Part shown: positions 54,092 through 64,000 of the stretch, piece after piece
Position numbering within the stretch: position 1 is the first letter of the stretch
Layout: the number at the start of each line of letters is the position of its first letter
From: Perkinsus marinus ATCC 50983
Lineage: Eukaryota > Perkinsozoa > Perkinsida > Perkinsidae
Direction: 5' to 3'
DNA: 64,000 bases
Assembly: GCF_000006405.1 (NCBI RefSeq)
Contig: NW_003213889.1
Coordinates: 23,938-87,937, forward strand
Program-made: the position numbers and the translations under genes
The notes under the pieces: generated by a model
Database searches by the model: none
Seen by the model: only the letters and a program-made list of their open reading frames with translations
What the model was told of the DNA's origin: nothing

Positions 54092-55739
54092 ATGTTACAA
54101 ACGGATACGAAGTTACGTCATTTAGTACGACGAGCCGTCACGACAGTTCAGCAGGAGATGGAGGGCGAGAAGATACCATCGATGCCACCCGAGTTTAGCC
54201 AGGACGAGGGTCAGCGGCTTACTGACCAGATGGCAGCTAATGCTGCAGTTCCTGCTAGCTTTGGTGCTAGGAATCGATACGAACCCGTATGGCGGTCCAT
54301 TAGTCCCACTGATGGCGGCCTGCAAGGGGACGTGGAGGAGTGAGTCCCTGCTGCTGCTACTGATTCTGAAGTGAACATGTTTTCTGGATTTCAGCCAAGT
54401 TGAAGGGCTTTCGGGCCAGTCGCCGCGACAGACTTTCTACTTGGACGAGACGGGTCGTCGTTGGAGTACTGTTCCTTGGCCCGAACGGTGCCTTGCCTAT
54501 GGCCCCGGAGTCGGCGGTGGCCTCTGTGGTGAAATGCTCGAGCTCACTGTCAACACGGTGAACCATAATCGCTACCGTATACCCGTGGGAGGTAATAACG
54601 TATCACTTCTGCTGCGACCAAAGGATGTCACTCTGGCCATCGGTGAGTACAAGGCATGGTCGATGGACTGTGAGGACGGCTCTTACAAGCTGCGATATGA
54701 CTGTGCTCGGCCTGGCTACTACTTCCTCGACGTTACTGTCAATGGAGGTCACGTATGTGGTAGCCCATTCGATGTAGTCGTGCGCCCAGGAAAGGTCGAG
54801 GCTCAATGCTGTCAGATAATCTCTGGCGCGGTGGTACCTACCTCGGATGGCTCGAGTCTGGTCTTGCCTGATACCGCCATAGGAGTTACACATGAGCTTT
54901 GGGTGGAGACTTGTGACGCGTGTGGGAATCGATCCTACGACTCCAGCGGTGTCTTCGGAGCCCGTCCTGTGGGGGCAGTCAGAGTGACCGATGTCACGGA
55001 CTGTGAAACGGGCATATTCGTTGTGGCATTCACCATAGTTGCTGGTGGTCCAGGACGGATCGATTTGCTTTATAATGAGGAACATATAGGGAGCTCGCCT
55101 CTGTGGGTCGAGGTCGAGGAGATTTCGAAAGTAGACCAGACGAACTCGTTCCACGGTGTGTCCAAAACGCCGGTGAAATCAGAACCGAAAGACCCCTTGA
55201 TGGTTTTAGAGGAAAAGGAGGCGCGCATAAGGCAAATGACAGTCAGACTGGAGAGACTCAAACGAGAGACAGATGCTAAAGCCAGGGAAAGTCGGAGGCT
55301 GATGACAGAAAGGTTCCAACAGGTGGCGGAGCTTAGCGACCACTTGCCAGAGTCGGCTCGTCAATCGCTGACGAATGCTGCCGCCGACCAGCGGTCTGTG
55401 GTGGAACTCGCGAAGATGGTGTCGGAGGTGACCAAAGAGAGGGAGGTGTATAGACAACGCAACGCGTTATTGTGGGAGGCCCTACATAAAGTTAACGATA
55501 GTTGGCTTCGAGTTGAGGGACATCAGGGGGGAGCTGACATGGAGGGCGATACATTGAATCGGAGGGACCACCGGCGGCGGCGCGGCTCGGCTGACTCGGT
55601 CAGCGGGATGCCCAATCGTGGTGTGGAGACTAGAGAGGCGAGTGGCGATCGTTCGGCCAAGATGGTTTGGAGAATACCGCGAAGTCGTCCCAACATGTCG
55701 GAGCTATTCCAGAGGGGAGTTTTCTTGCCCTCCAAATGA
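54092..55739 (+). CDS. Filamin-repeat protein with C-terminal coiled coil
   Basis: Exon 1 (54092-54341): MLQTDTKLRHLVRRAVTTVQ to DGGLQGDVEE. After a GT-AG intron comes a long exon with a linker (QTFYLDETGRRWSTVPWPER). Two Ig-like filamin repeats follow: the first ends CARPGYYFLDVTVNGGHVCG then SPFDVVVRPG, the second GPGRIDLLYNEEHIGSSPLW. The phrases G.Y.L.V..NG..+.GSPF.V.V.PG are diagnostic of filamin/ABP280 repeats. A heptad-rich coiled coil follows (EEKEARIRQMTVRLERLKRE, VVELAKMVSEVTKEREVYRQ), then an Arg/Ser-rich tail. No actin-binding CH domain is visible. Likely a cytoskeletal scaffold (inference). Ends SELFQRGVFLPSK. Confidence 0.75.
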
Positions 55740-56124
55740 TCATCGAGCCACTCTCCACAATCAGGACCACCATCGGTTGTGCGGGTTGAGTTCAGCTCGA
55801 GAGCCACAGAGTGATCCTCCTCAGAGACGGCTTCCGGGACGATGCCATCGGCCTCCTGTGACGTAAGTGGTCATTGTCTTCATCTGGGGGCTACCTGAAT
55901 CCCGTGGTGCAATGTCGCAAATTGCAAGTTGATGCGACTGGCATCCTTTGCCATGAAGAAAGGACACTGCGTGAACAGCTGAGGCATGTATGTGTGCGTG
56001 CTAAGTGCTTATCGCTGTAGCGTTTCAACGATTCCCAGGGCGATTCCAACTTTGTTATCATCCTCTCGAATTGAATACTAGAACCTACACATACTATCGC
56101 TAGCCATTTACACTTATTTATTTT
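55740..56124. other. Intergenic
   Basis: A spacer between two plus-strand genes without a convincing frame; AT-rich towards 56100. Confidence 0.5.
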
Positions 56125-58162
56125 ATGTCTTTACTACGATGGCGACTAGTCTGGCCGATCCTCGTGGCAACTGCTTCCGGTAGTGCCAACGGGACGGGAG
56201 TATTATATTGTGGGAGTATCCCCCCCGGTGCTCAGGTATGAGGCGGAGTAGAGACGATAGTACCCCCAATTTGGAGGCCTCCTCAGAGGGGTCCATTTTC
56301 GTTCCAGGAGCTCACTTCCATTTGAAGGTATGCGTAGTTGTTATAGTGAAGATTTTCATACCACTCGCTTCGCACTTCAGGAATCATTTGGTCCCTCTAC
56401 ACGCAAGGTGGATGAGTACTGGCGGTCATCTTTACCCCCGGCGCATCGTCCGGCTCCGGACGAGGAACAGCTTCCCTCTGGAGGCCCTAGGCTTTATGAT
56501 CTGGACTCTACTATTCATGACTCGGTTGACCCCAGCTCGGTGAGGGACCTGGTCGCGGGTTCAATTCCCACAAGTTGCATTTCTCAGTTTGTCCATGCAT
56601 TATTGAGGACCTCGTCGATGCCTCTCGGCCCTAATCTTGGTTCATACAGTGTTGATGGTGTATACGACCAGAAGTTCCCCTTGGTTGGCATGGACAGAGT
56701 CGTTAAAGAAAACACCGTCACTGGGACGAAGACCACCGGTTACTGGCCTCTCTTTGGAGCCCTGACGGCTGGGGTGATCGACACAGGGCCTCTTGTGGCA
56801 GTCACTGGGCTGCTACTGATCAGGTACACATTAATAAAGGCACGCAGTCGTATTGGCGAGAGGTCTACGGCTTTAACGGTGCCTCACGGGTAGGCAGCCT
56901 TGTCTCGTTCAGGAGGGCGAAGTTGTGATCTGCTCGTTGTTTGCCAGACAGTGAACTGTGACTCGGGGGATGTGGTCATTGGTGTTCGGTGGCGCTCCCA
57001 CGCTAGGGAGGCGGCGAGGCGGGCGGCGGCAGCCACTGGACAGAATGAGAATGATCAAGACATGGAAGCCAATAGGAAACTCCTCGATATTCCTGATATA
57101 CAGTGTAGGTCTATTGCAGCGCTGGGCCTCTTGTAGTGTGTGGTCGCAGGTACGAAGCTGATCACAGCCGAAGTGAAGGCGTATGGGATCGATACCGTGT
57201 ACCAAGTGAAGAACATTACTTATGATACTGATGAGCAGACTAGGGCTGAAAACACCATAGCTAGGTGAGACGGACCGAACGGCGGTATAGGAGTGAACGA
57301 AGTTTGCCTGGTTATTCAGTGTGAAGGATGTCCAACAGTGCATGCTGAGCTCAATGGAGGGCTTCATGATCAAGACTGGCGATGACTCTTCGAGGCGACA
57401 GGAGCTCAACACTTGTTCCGGACGACTCAAGGAGAGTGCCATGCCCTCCAGCTTTATAAGGTGCGGCTACTCTCTAACTCTACGATGGTCACTGTTCTTC
57501 ACAGGTGGATGCTTAGCGCTCGCCCGATTAAAGCTGACGGGGGGACGGCTAGTCCTCAGAACCTCATGGAAATCGATATGGGATATAGGGTAGGGCGTCG
57601 TTGGGAACATCAATAGTGGTATTGTTGTTGCAGGCCGATCCTGACATCGTGGCACAGATCCTGGCTGGGAACTATTCTTTCGACAATGACATGTTCGGTC
57701 CGACTAACATAGAGTCCCCGGCAGCGGCCAGAGAGGAGGCAATGAACAAGGCCTTGGGGGGATTGAAGGATGCCTGGAATATGGACAAGGTCCCATCCAT
57801 TGAATCGGTGAGAAACTAGCCGTTCTCTTGGGGCATATATAGTTGGGTCGATCACAGGTGAAGAGCAACTTACCAGAGAAACCGTGGGAATCATCTAAAC
57901 TCATTGTTGGCAGCGATAAGTTCCTGGAGGGCACCATGTTGGGGGGCCGTAGGGTAAGAATTCAAAGGGACAGGGTATTAGTCCTGGCGATCCCTTGTGC
58001 TGCAGTAGGGACAGCACGCGCGCACCTTGTGTAGTGAACTTACTCGAGCTCGAGGATGTTTGTCGTGAAGAGGAGTACTTACTTGATGAACCTCCATGTA
58101 GAGGTGTCTACGCTGAGTATGTCTTAGCTGACTTGAAAACTGGGGATGCATATTTGTGGTAG
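56125..58162 (+). CDS. Membrane or secreted protein of unknown function, multi-exon
   Basis: The first exon begins MSLLRWRLVWPILVATASGS, a signal-peptide-like start. The main exon (56330-56890) reads DEYWRSSLPPAHRPAPDEEQ, SISQFVHALLRTSSMPLGPN-like text, GVYDQKFPLVGMDRVVKENT and a hydrophobic segment (GALTAGVIDTGPLVAVTGLL). Later exons: SHAREAARRAAAATGQNEND, KLITAEVKAYGIDTVYQVKN, DVQQCMLSSMEGFMIKTGDD, DPDIVAQILAGNYSFDNDMF, AMNKALGGLKDAWNMDKVPS and VNLLELEDVCREEEYLLDEP, then GVYAEYVLADLKTGDAYLW at the end. Introns are 40 to 60 nt. The exon near 56280-56330 is unresolved. I do not recognise the family. Confidence 0.45.
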
Positions 58163-58291
58163 AGTGATAATATCTGCATTGTGCTGGCGCGTCTTCGTTA
58201 ATCTCACATTGGGTGTAGTTAGTGATAGTAACGAAGTTTTTGAGTATAACAATTGGTATTTCCGAGCTCCATAGAGTATTGATGTCAGGCG

Positions 58292-60552
58292 ATGGCGGTC
58301 ACTGGGTTCACCATGTCGACGGACGGAATGCCGGAGTTTGTCTGTGGAAAGATCGTTGCTTGTGAGAAGGGCACGTGCAAGGCCAATGGTTGTGAGTGCA
58401 TGCCGGGCTATGAGGGGCCCAATTGTGACACTCGCACTGACCCGTAAGTGTTGGATCAATTTCATGGCGCGCGGTCAGGGAGATCATGTGTTAGGTGTCG
58501 TACTAAACCGTGTGGGCAGTTTGGTGAATGCGTGGAGAACTTTGACAAGCCTACTGGTTACGAATGCCAATGCCAGGCTACATGGTTCGGCATTCACTGC
58601 GAGACCACCACTAACATGTGTCTCGAGAAGATCCTACTTGAAAGTAAACTGTCCACGTAACCGTTGTTCATGATGATGACATTCGGTTCCTCAGATGAAA
58701 CTGATTGGAGAGTTCGTGACTGTGGGAAAGGCAACTGCGTATCTGGCAATGGACAATACGAATGTCGATGTGAGGAGGGTTGGGAGCGGAGCACGCCTGG
58801 ACTAGGTGGGAAGTGTGACCAGGAGGTAAGCTCGAAGGAAGAAGAGGAGGAGGAGCTCCGACTTGTTGTTGTCAATGCTACTAACGTTGTGTGTTTGTTA
58901 CTACTGTGTTGTTATGAGCAGGTCGTTGAGATTGCAGTTAATTTTGTCATTGCCGTCGTTTTGCTCTTTTACACTGTTGGCACTGTTGACGTATATTCAT
59001 CAGTGGTCGTTGTAGCGCGTCCACAGGTACAAGACTGCGTAGGCCAATGGGTCGGTAGTACATGCAATGATGAATGCATGCAGGAGATGACCTTCAAGAT
59101 CTTCCAGGTGAATTTGGATGGATCTCGTTAGACATGGAAAGATATTACTGTCTCAGCCGGTACGTGGGTCTGGAACGCCGTGTGAGCATCCTGCTGGCAA
59201 GAGTCGCACTGAAATGTGCAGCTGGGGTGACTGCAAGAAGTGTATGGGCAGGTGACTGTCACACCCGTGGTTGTCTTGCTGTTCATCCTAGCGTTCAGAG
59301 ACTGTAACGGTCGAGGAACCTGTGACGTGGCGACGGGGGTCTGCAAGTGCGAGGGGGCCTTCTCTGGTGAGAACTGTGAGCTCGAGAAGACTGATTGCTC
59401 AGAGGTGGGTGGGCTGTTGTTGTTTCCTCGTTGTGTATCAGTGTCTTAGAGCCGCTGTAACGGTCATGGAAACTGCGTGGATGACGGGTGTCGATGTGTC
59501 AATGGGTGGACCAACGAGGGCCCTGACAATGGTCCCCTTAATGGGGTCTACTGCACTAGGGATCCCTGTGAAGGTACCCCCTATTGTTATGAGAGCTCAG
59601 CTTATTATGGTTGACTTAGGTTGTCCAGTCGGGCAGTGTGATGCAAGGACAGGGTTTTGTTCGTGTCGGTCTGGGACTTGGTCGGACGTGAGTAGAGCCA
59701 CTGGGGAGCCGGCGTGTGAGCTTTCCTCAGGCAGCATTGACTGCATTGTGAGTTATTCTCATACTACTACCACGGAGTACTCTGCTTTTATCAGGGCGAT
59801 TGGGGTCCATGGAGTGAATGCCAATCTGACTGTCAGAGGCGACGGTACTTTAGTATCTCGACACTGCCTCGTAACGGAGGTAAGCGGTGCCCAGCCAAGG
59901 GTGGCGATGAGATGCAGGAGGCTTGCCAGATGGGAAGCTGTTGCCTGTAGGAGCTCCTATACAGGATTCGAACTATTCGGTTGCTGTACTCAGATTGAAG
60001 GAAGCTGACTGTCTCAACGGTGGAACTCTGATGGCGTCGACTTGTGACTGTTTGTGTGCGCCAGGGTTCCAGGGGTCACGCTGTGAAACTAAGGTTACCG
60101 ACGCGGACCGGTGAGGACCATGAGGTTTCGTCTTATATGGTATTTCCCTTTTTCTTTAGAGTGCTTGAGCGAGAAGCAATAATTGACTTTAGCGGTGACC
60201 CGGTCATACCAGAACAGGCTGAAGAGGAGCCCGATGCTGCCATGAACAGTGTTCAGAACATGGTCGTTGAGAAGAAGTCGCCGGTGATGGTGAGTTGGGC
60301 TATAGCAACGCTCATGTTCACATTGTCACTGCCAGCTTATCCTCTGTGCCATTCTGGTCTTCTTCATTTTCGCGGGTGCGGCGTATTACTATCAATCGGA
60401 ACAGCAGAAAAAACAAAGGTCCAACGATGTGGACCCTGATGCATTCATGGCAGAGTGAGTACCGCTCCACGAGAACATCATCTCTCCTCACGGCGGCTCC
60501 TGTCAGGGTACTCGCAGGCTCGGGAGGTGACTCACTTGACTTATATGCATGA
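58292..60552 (+). CDS. EGF/thrombospondin-1 repeat transmembrane protein, adhesin-like
   Basis: Successive exons encode EGF-type units: ACEKGTCKANGCECMPGYEG then PNC; CGQFGECVENF with YECQCQATWFGIHC; CGKGNCVSGNGQYECRCEEG; CNGRGTCDVATGVCKCEGAF then SGENC; CNGHGNCVDDGCRCVNGW; VGQCDARTGFCSCRSGTW. A TSP1 repeat follows (GDWGPWSECQSDCQRRRYFS, NGGKRCPAKGGDEMQEACQM then GSC), with the WxxW and paired Cys pattern. Another EGF unit (CLNGGTLMASTCDCLCAPGF then QGSRC), a stalk, a membrane segment (LILCAILVFFIFAGAAYYY) and an acidic tail ending DSLDLYA complete it. No signal peptide was found, so upstream exons are missing. Similar EGF/TSP1 architecture is known in apicomplexan micronemal adhesins. The tail lacks the penultimate Trp of TRAP proteins. 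Confidence 0.75.
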
Positions 60553-60756
60553 TGACCATGCTCGCACCAGCTGGTGCTCTTGATGTAGCCGTTCGCCAAT
60601 GCTGATGGCAGATTTTGTTGTTGAGTTCAGTACCTCTGTCAACCTTTTCTTTCGAGAGTAGTTACTTCTTCACGCCATGCAGGTCGCCATCATCACTCAT
60701 CTCCTAGGGCTTGTACATAGCCGTATTCGCTCTATAGTGAAGAGTTCCTTTTTGAA

Positions 60757-60909
60757 ATGTCGAATACTCATATTGTCGAGTTACGCAGCGACACCTTCAC
60801 TCAGCCAACGAGTGAGATGAGGCGTGCTATGGCAGAAGCGGAGTGTGGTAGGAAGGCGAGCAAATGTTTGTCGAATGAAATACTTGTATCAGGTGATGAT
60901 GTGTGGGGC
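60757..60909 (+). CDS. Threonine aldolase, N-terminal fragment cut by assembly gap
   Basis: Starts [35 protein letters not shown] intron (60849-60891 approx.) leads to GDDVWG, followed by the run of N. This is the exact N-terminal pattern of low-specificity L-threonine aldolase (DLRSDTVTKPT..MR.AM..AEVGDDVYGEDP). Known: a PLP enzyme cleaving threonine to glycine and acetaldehyde. The rest of the gene, including the PLP lysine, is missing: the sequence beyond the gap belongs to another gene on the other strand. Confidence 0.85.
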
Positions 60910-61009
60910 NNNNNNNNNNNNNNNNNNNNNNNNNNNNNNNNNNNNNNNNNNNNNNNNNNNNNNNNNNNNNNNNNNNNNNNNNNNNNNNNNNNNNNNNNNN
61001 NNNNNNNNN
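60910..61009. other. Assembly gap of 100 N
   Basis: Exactly 100 undetermined bases, the usual placeholder for a scaffold gap of unknown size. Two genes are broken here. Confidence 0.98.
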
Positions 61010-61518
61010 GCACCACCAAAGCAGAAGAAGCCGACTCTATGGGCTGACGTGTCCAGACTGCGGAGGAGGCTGGGTAGAGGAGGGAAGGGACCGGAAATGT
61101 GCATCATAGAACCGGGCCAGACGTCCTCAGCCATTTCCAATGACACGCCAGTACGGACTTTGACGGCAAGCATGGTCACATTGCTATCGTCGGTGGAAAC
61201 TGGGGAATAGTTACGAACTCGCTCAGAGGGCGCCTCGTACTTGATCCACTGCCCAGGACTTATGTGGCCCTCATACGTATAGTTTAACGTGTACTGTATA
61301 GTAGACGCAGTGACATTTCTTTTGTCAAGCAACTCCACATCATGAGCATGTAACGCTTGGGTGACCGCGACGCCAAAGCCACCAATGCAGACAACGATGA
61401 GTACAACCAAGATAAGGCAACTACAGCGTAGAGCCAGTCGACGATAGGAACGCCTTTTCCTCTCACGACGTCTCTCGACAGCTGCCTGACCGAGGAGGTA
61501 TTCGGGGTCCACAGGCAT
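61010..61518 (-). CDS. Type II membrane protein, C-terminus lost in gap
   Basis: Starts MPVDPEYLLGQAAVERRRER, then a very basic patch (RRRERKRRSYRRLALR) followed by one membrane segment (CSCLILVVLIVVCIGGFGVA). The remainder is lumenal or extracellular with possible N-glycosylation sites (NVT, NYT, NVT). Positive charge before the helix predicts a cytoplasmic N-terminus. It resembles in plan Golgi type II enzymes and LEA-2/NDR1-like proteins, but no family motif is visible before the gap. An in-frame Met 12 codons upstream exists. Confidence 0.55.
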
Positions 61519-62868
61519 TATCAGGAAATACACTCTGAACATATACGATAGCAATTACATCACTGTTACCACTCGTGCTGCATCGTGACAACGACATCGT
61601 CAGTCTTCAACGCTGTGTGCTTCCCTCGTGAACTATCTAACGCAATGCATATGGTGATACTTCGAAACCGTTGTGGTAATACCAAAACACTGTCTAAGAT
61701 AATGACGCAGAGTGAGATATGATTGCGAGAAATGGTTCACTTCTATTGCTCCGATGGCTACTCAGTATAGCCCTTCTACACAAAAGGATACGATAACATT
61801 ATAGACTAGCAGATGTGAATATGAACCATACCATATGAGCAGTTTGCCGAAGCAAATGACAACAGGATCAAGACTGTTTCCTCCCAACCATATGAAATCA
61901 GTATATAAAATTCTACTACTACTACCACTACCAACCACGACCACACCAGACTGACCCCACACACGACCCATTCATGGCCGTCATCACCGAGGCTACCTTA
62001 CTAGATGATCATCAATATATAATACATGGAATAAGGGTACAGGAAAAACTGGCAAAAGCAATGCCGGGACGGCATACACGTTGACGATACTAACAATGAA
62101 TTTATGACGACAGCAGTAATCAGTCTCATTTAAGAAAGGGTCGCAACTCAAATGGTAGTGACTTCAAAAGCCTCCTAGTCTACTGATGATGATGACTATT
62201 TTCAGACAGCCAGCACCACCAAAATACAAACATCTTCCTGAGTACGAGACGCTTTCCTGGATGAAAGACTGAAGACGTCGGCGAGAAAAAAAACTTAGCG
62301 GGAATATAGCAGCTCCAGTGAACAACAAGTATGTGTACCGAACCGTAGAAAAAGGGGCATGTTTCGCACATCAGAATTTTTCAAACAGGGAGTGATTTTC
62401 AACAAACACTACCGAGTCGAAAATGAGAAGCTTCTACGAAGACAGTGTGGCAATGGTAATAGAAGTAATAGCAGTAAGACATCAGTGAGGCTTGCGATCT
62501 CAACCGACCACAAATCTTGGCATCAATGATCAATCGTAGCTATGGACGAAAAAGTTGAATACTATACGACCGTATCGACCGGACAGTTTCTATATGAAAG
62601 GACCAACTAGAGTAGCAGTAGTAGTACGACGTCTCTTGTTTTATGATAGTTTTAGAACAATAACAGCAGCAGTAGTAGTATGAGTTCGACAATGATAGAG
62701 ACAGAAAATGATCACAATAGACTCCTCTTTCCATGATTAACCACCATAGCAGTAGCTACATATACTGCCACTATAATTATTACTATACCCTCTCAAAAGA
62801 CCACTACAAGACAGTGTATCAGTAATCAACAACCCGAGGCTCTGGTGCCAAGTCGACTGGGCCGACTT
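61519..62868. other. Intergenic, AT-rich, no supportable gene
   Basis: Open frames of 60 to 70 codons (61762-61971, 62180-62371, 62540-62734) are low complexity and unconvincing. Short agtagtag and cagcagtag runs occur near 62615-62680. No RNA gene recognised. Confidence 0.5.
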
Positions 62869-64000
62869 CTACAGGACGAACGGCGATCTCGACACGGCTG
62901 GGGTTTGGTGACCGTCTCGAATGACCGCAGGGGGCAGTTGGGCCGGAACAAATTCCTCAAAGCTCAACAACGGTGACATCGCATTGGCAAAGGGTGACTC
63001 CAGAGACCGACGTGCAACCTGAAAGGATTACTCTGTGTTACGTTTGGTGTGATACGCGGTAAGGAACCCGATATTCGCGCTTTGCAGCAGTCGTTAAATA
63101 TACTAGTCTTTTTCATACCACGGGTGCAACTCCAATGTAGTAGTAATAAATCCTATTTTACGTATAACCAACCACATAGTATTAATAATATACTATTTAT
63201 TTCCAATCACTGTAGTACTAGATGTATGTTGGAGTTTCACCCGTGATATGAAAACACTAGTAAAAAACATATTTCACAAACAACTGCATACGGGTTTTCA
63301 CAGAGTATCACACCACTTCACGTAAAACGGGTGAAACTTCATCATCATAATTACTATTTGATATGAATACATAGGAAACTGACTCTCACCAAACACTAGC
63401 AACAACGCACAGAACGACGCCGCTATCGATCACTTTAGTGCCTCACCTGATCCTCCACATCCACTGTCCTCCTGAGGCTTTCCTTCAGCAGCTTCTCAGG
63501 GCTGTGATTGCCGGCTTCCTCGTCACTGCCTCCTCCCATACTACTCGGACTGCTGTCCAGTAAGTGACTAACCGACGTCGCCAAAGACACCATGTGGGCG
63601 TCATCACCCATATCGTCCGTGGGTTCATTTCTGTTCACTTCTGCGGCCCTCGTTGGCTGCGAATATTGCCATGATGGGACCGTTTCGATACAGCCCTCAT
63701 CTATAGAATTGAACCCATCGGACCGAGGTGCCGGTAGAAGAGGCACCAACGGTGTCGAGGGTCTCCTCCCAGTAGTCGTAGTAGTAGTACTGCTACTTAT
63801 AGAGGCGGGCAATACCATGGAGTCTGTTTGACTCCTCATAGTTCGATTGTAGGGTTCCATCACTGGAGATGGACGAGTGTGTGGGGAACTATGACCAACC
63901 ATCGAGGTCGAAGTTGATGTCGACTGTGGACGGGCCTCAGCTGGCATAACCTGAACCTCTTGGTCATGTATCACATGCGTGCTCGCTCCTAGAGCCGCTC
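62869..64000 (-). CDS. Ser/Thr-rich protein, 5' end outside window
   Basis: The upstream exon (63447 to window edge) is open to the end of the window and reads VIHDQEVQVMPAEARPQSTS, SMVLPASISSSTTTTTTGRR, FNSIDEGCIETVPSWQYSQP, AHMVSLATSVSHLLDSSPSS and EKLLKESLRRTVDVEDQ. A 427-nt intron follows, long for this window. The last exon reads VARRSLESPFANAMSPLLSF, EEFVPAQLPPAVIRDGHQTP and ends SRSPFVL. Mostly disordered. No domain recognised. The intron holds an inverted repeat (63110-63253). Confidence 0.55.
63110..63253. repeat. Imperfect inverted repeat in an intron (MITE-like)
   Basis: The left arm at 63110-63135 contains catacc, acgggtg and aactccaa. The right arm at 63228-63253 is its reverse complement with about two mismatches in 26. 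The roughly 90 bp between are AT-rich. A partial third copy of the arm (acgggtgaaact) lies near 63328. No target-site duplication could be confirmed. Confidence 0.6.

Noticed and set aside
56545-56572. B-box-like ggtcgcgggttcaattccca
   Set aside because: It lies within a well-supported coding exon (DLVAGSIPTS), with no complete cloverleaf around it.

Overview
The window is nuclear DNA of a protist, most likely an alveolate of the Perkinsus type (inference). Almost every gene is cut by many short introns of about 20 to 60 nt, and the gene content is wholly eukaryotic. It includes an L-type lectin cargo receptor, Mei2-type RRM, FAM161, WDR82/Swd2, a CCA-adding enzyme, IMP3, EDEM, a nucleotide-sugar transporter, importin-9, a RAP/FAST-type helical-repeat protein, a front-end desaturase, a CDPK, a filamin-repeat protein and an EGF/TSP1 membrane protein. 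CDPKs, TSP1/EGF surface proteins, front-end desaturases and RAP-type proteins together point to the alveolates. I could not test the species.

Layout. About 33 genes lie in seven blocks that alternate strand: minus 1.2-11.35 kb (secreted beta-propeller/mucin, lectin receptor, small unknown, SH3 protein, Mei2-like); plus 11.6-18.4 kb (membrane protein, FAM161, small acidic protein, WDR82); minus 18.8-28.1 kb (CCA-adding enzyme, IMP3, EDEM, nucleotide-sugar transporter); plus 29.0-39.6 kb (importin-9, Cys-rich zinc protein, nuclear proteins, RAP-like protein, conserved unknown); minus 40.3-49.6 kb (unknowns, desaturase, two tandem aldo-keto reductases); plus 51.9-60.9 kb (CDPK, filamin-repeat protein, unknown membrane protein, EGF/TSP1 adhesin-like protein, threonine aldolase); minus 61.0-64.0 kb. 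Only six strand switches occur among 32 neighbouring pairs. This resembles the unidirectional gene clusters known from dinoflagellates and is the most interesting large-scale feature.

Function. Three genes serve the secretory pathway: an ERGIC-53/VIP36-like lectin, an EDEM mannosidase with a protease-associated domain, and a Golgi-type nucleotide-sugar transporter. Several others serve RNA: the CCA-adding enzyme, IMP3 (small-subunit rRNA processing), the Mei2-like protein and the RAP-like protein. There is no sign of operons in the bacterial sense. Gene models were built by eye from reading-frame continuity, GT-AG or GC-AG signals and family motifs, so outer limits are firmer than individual splice sites. 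A 100-N assembly gap at 60910-61009 breaks two genes.
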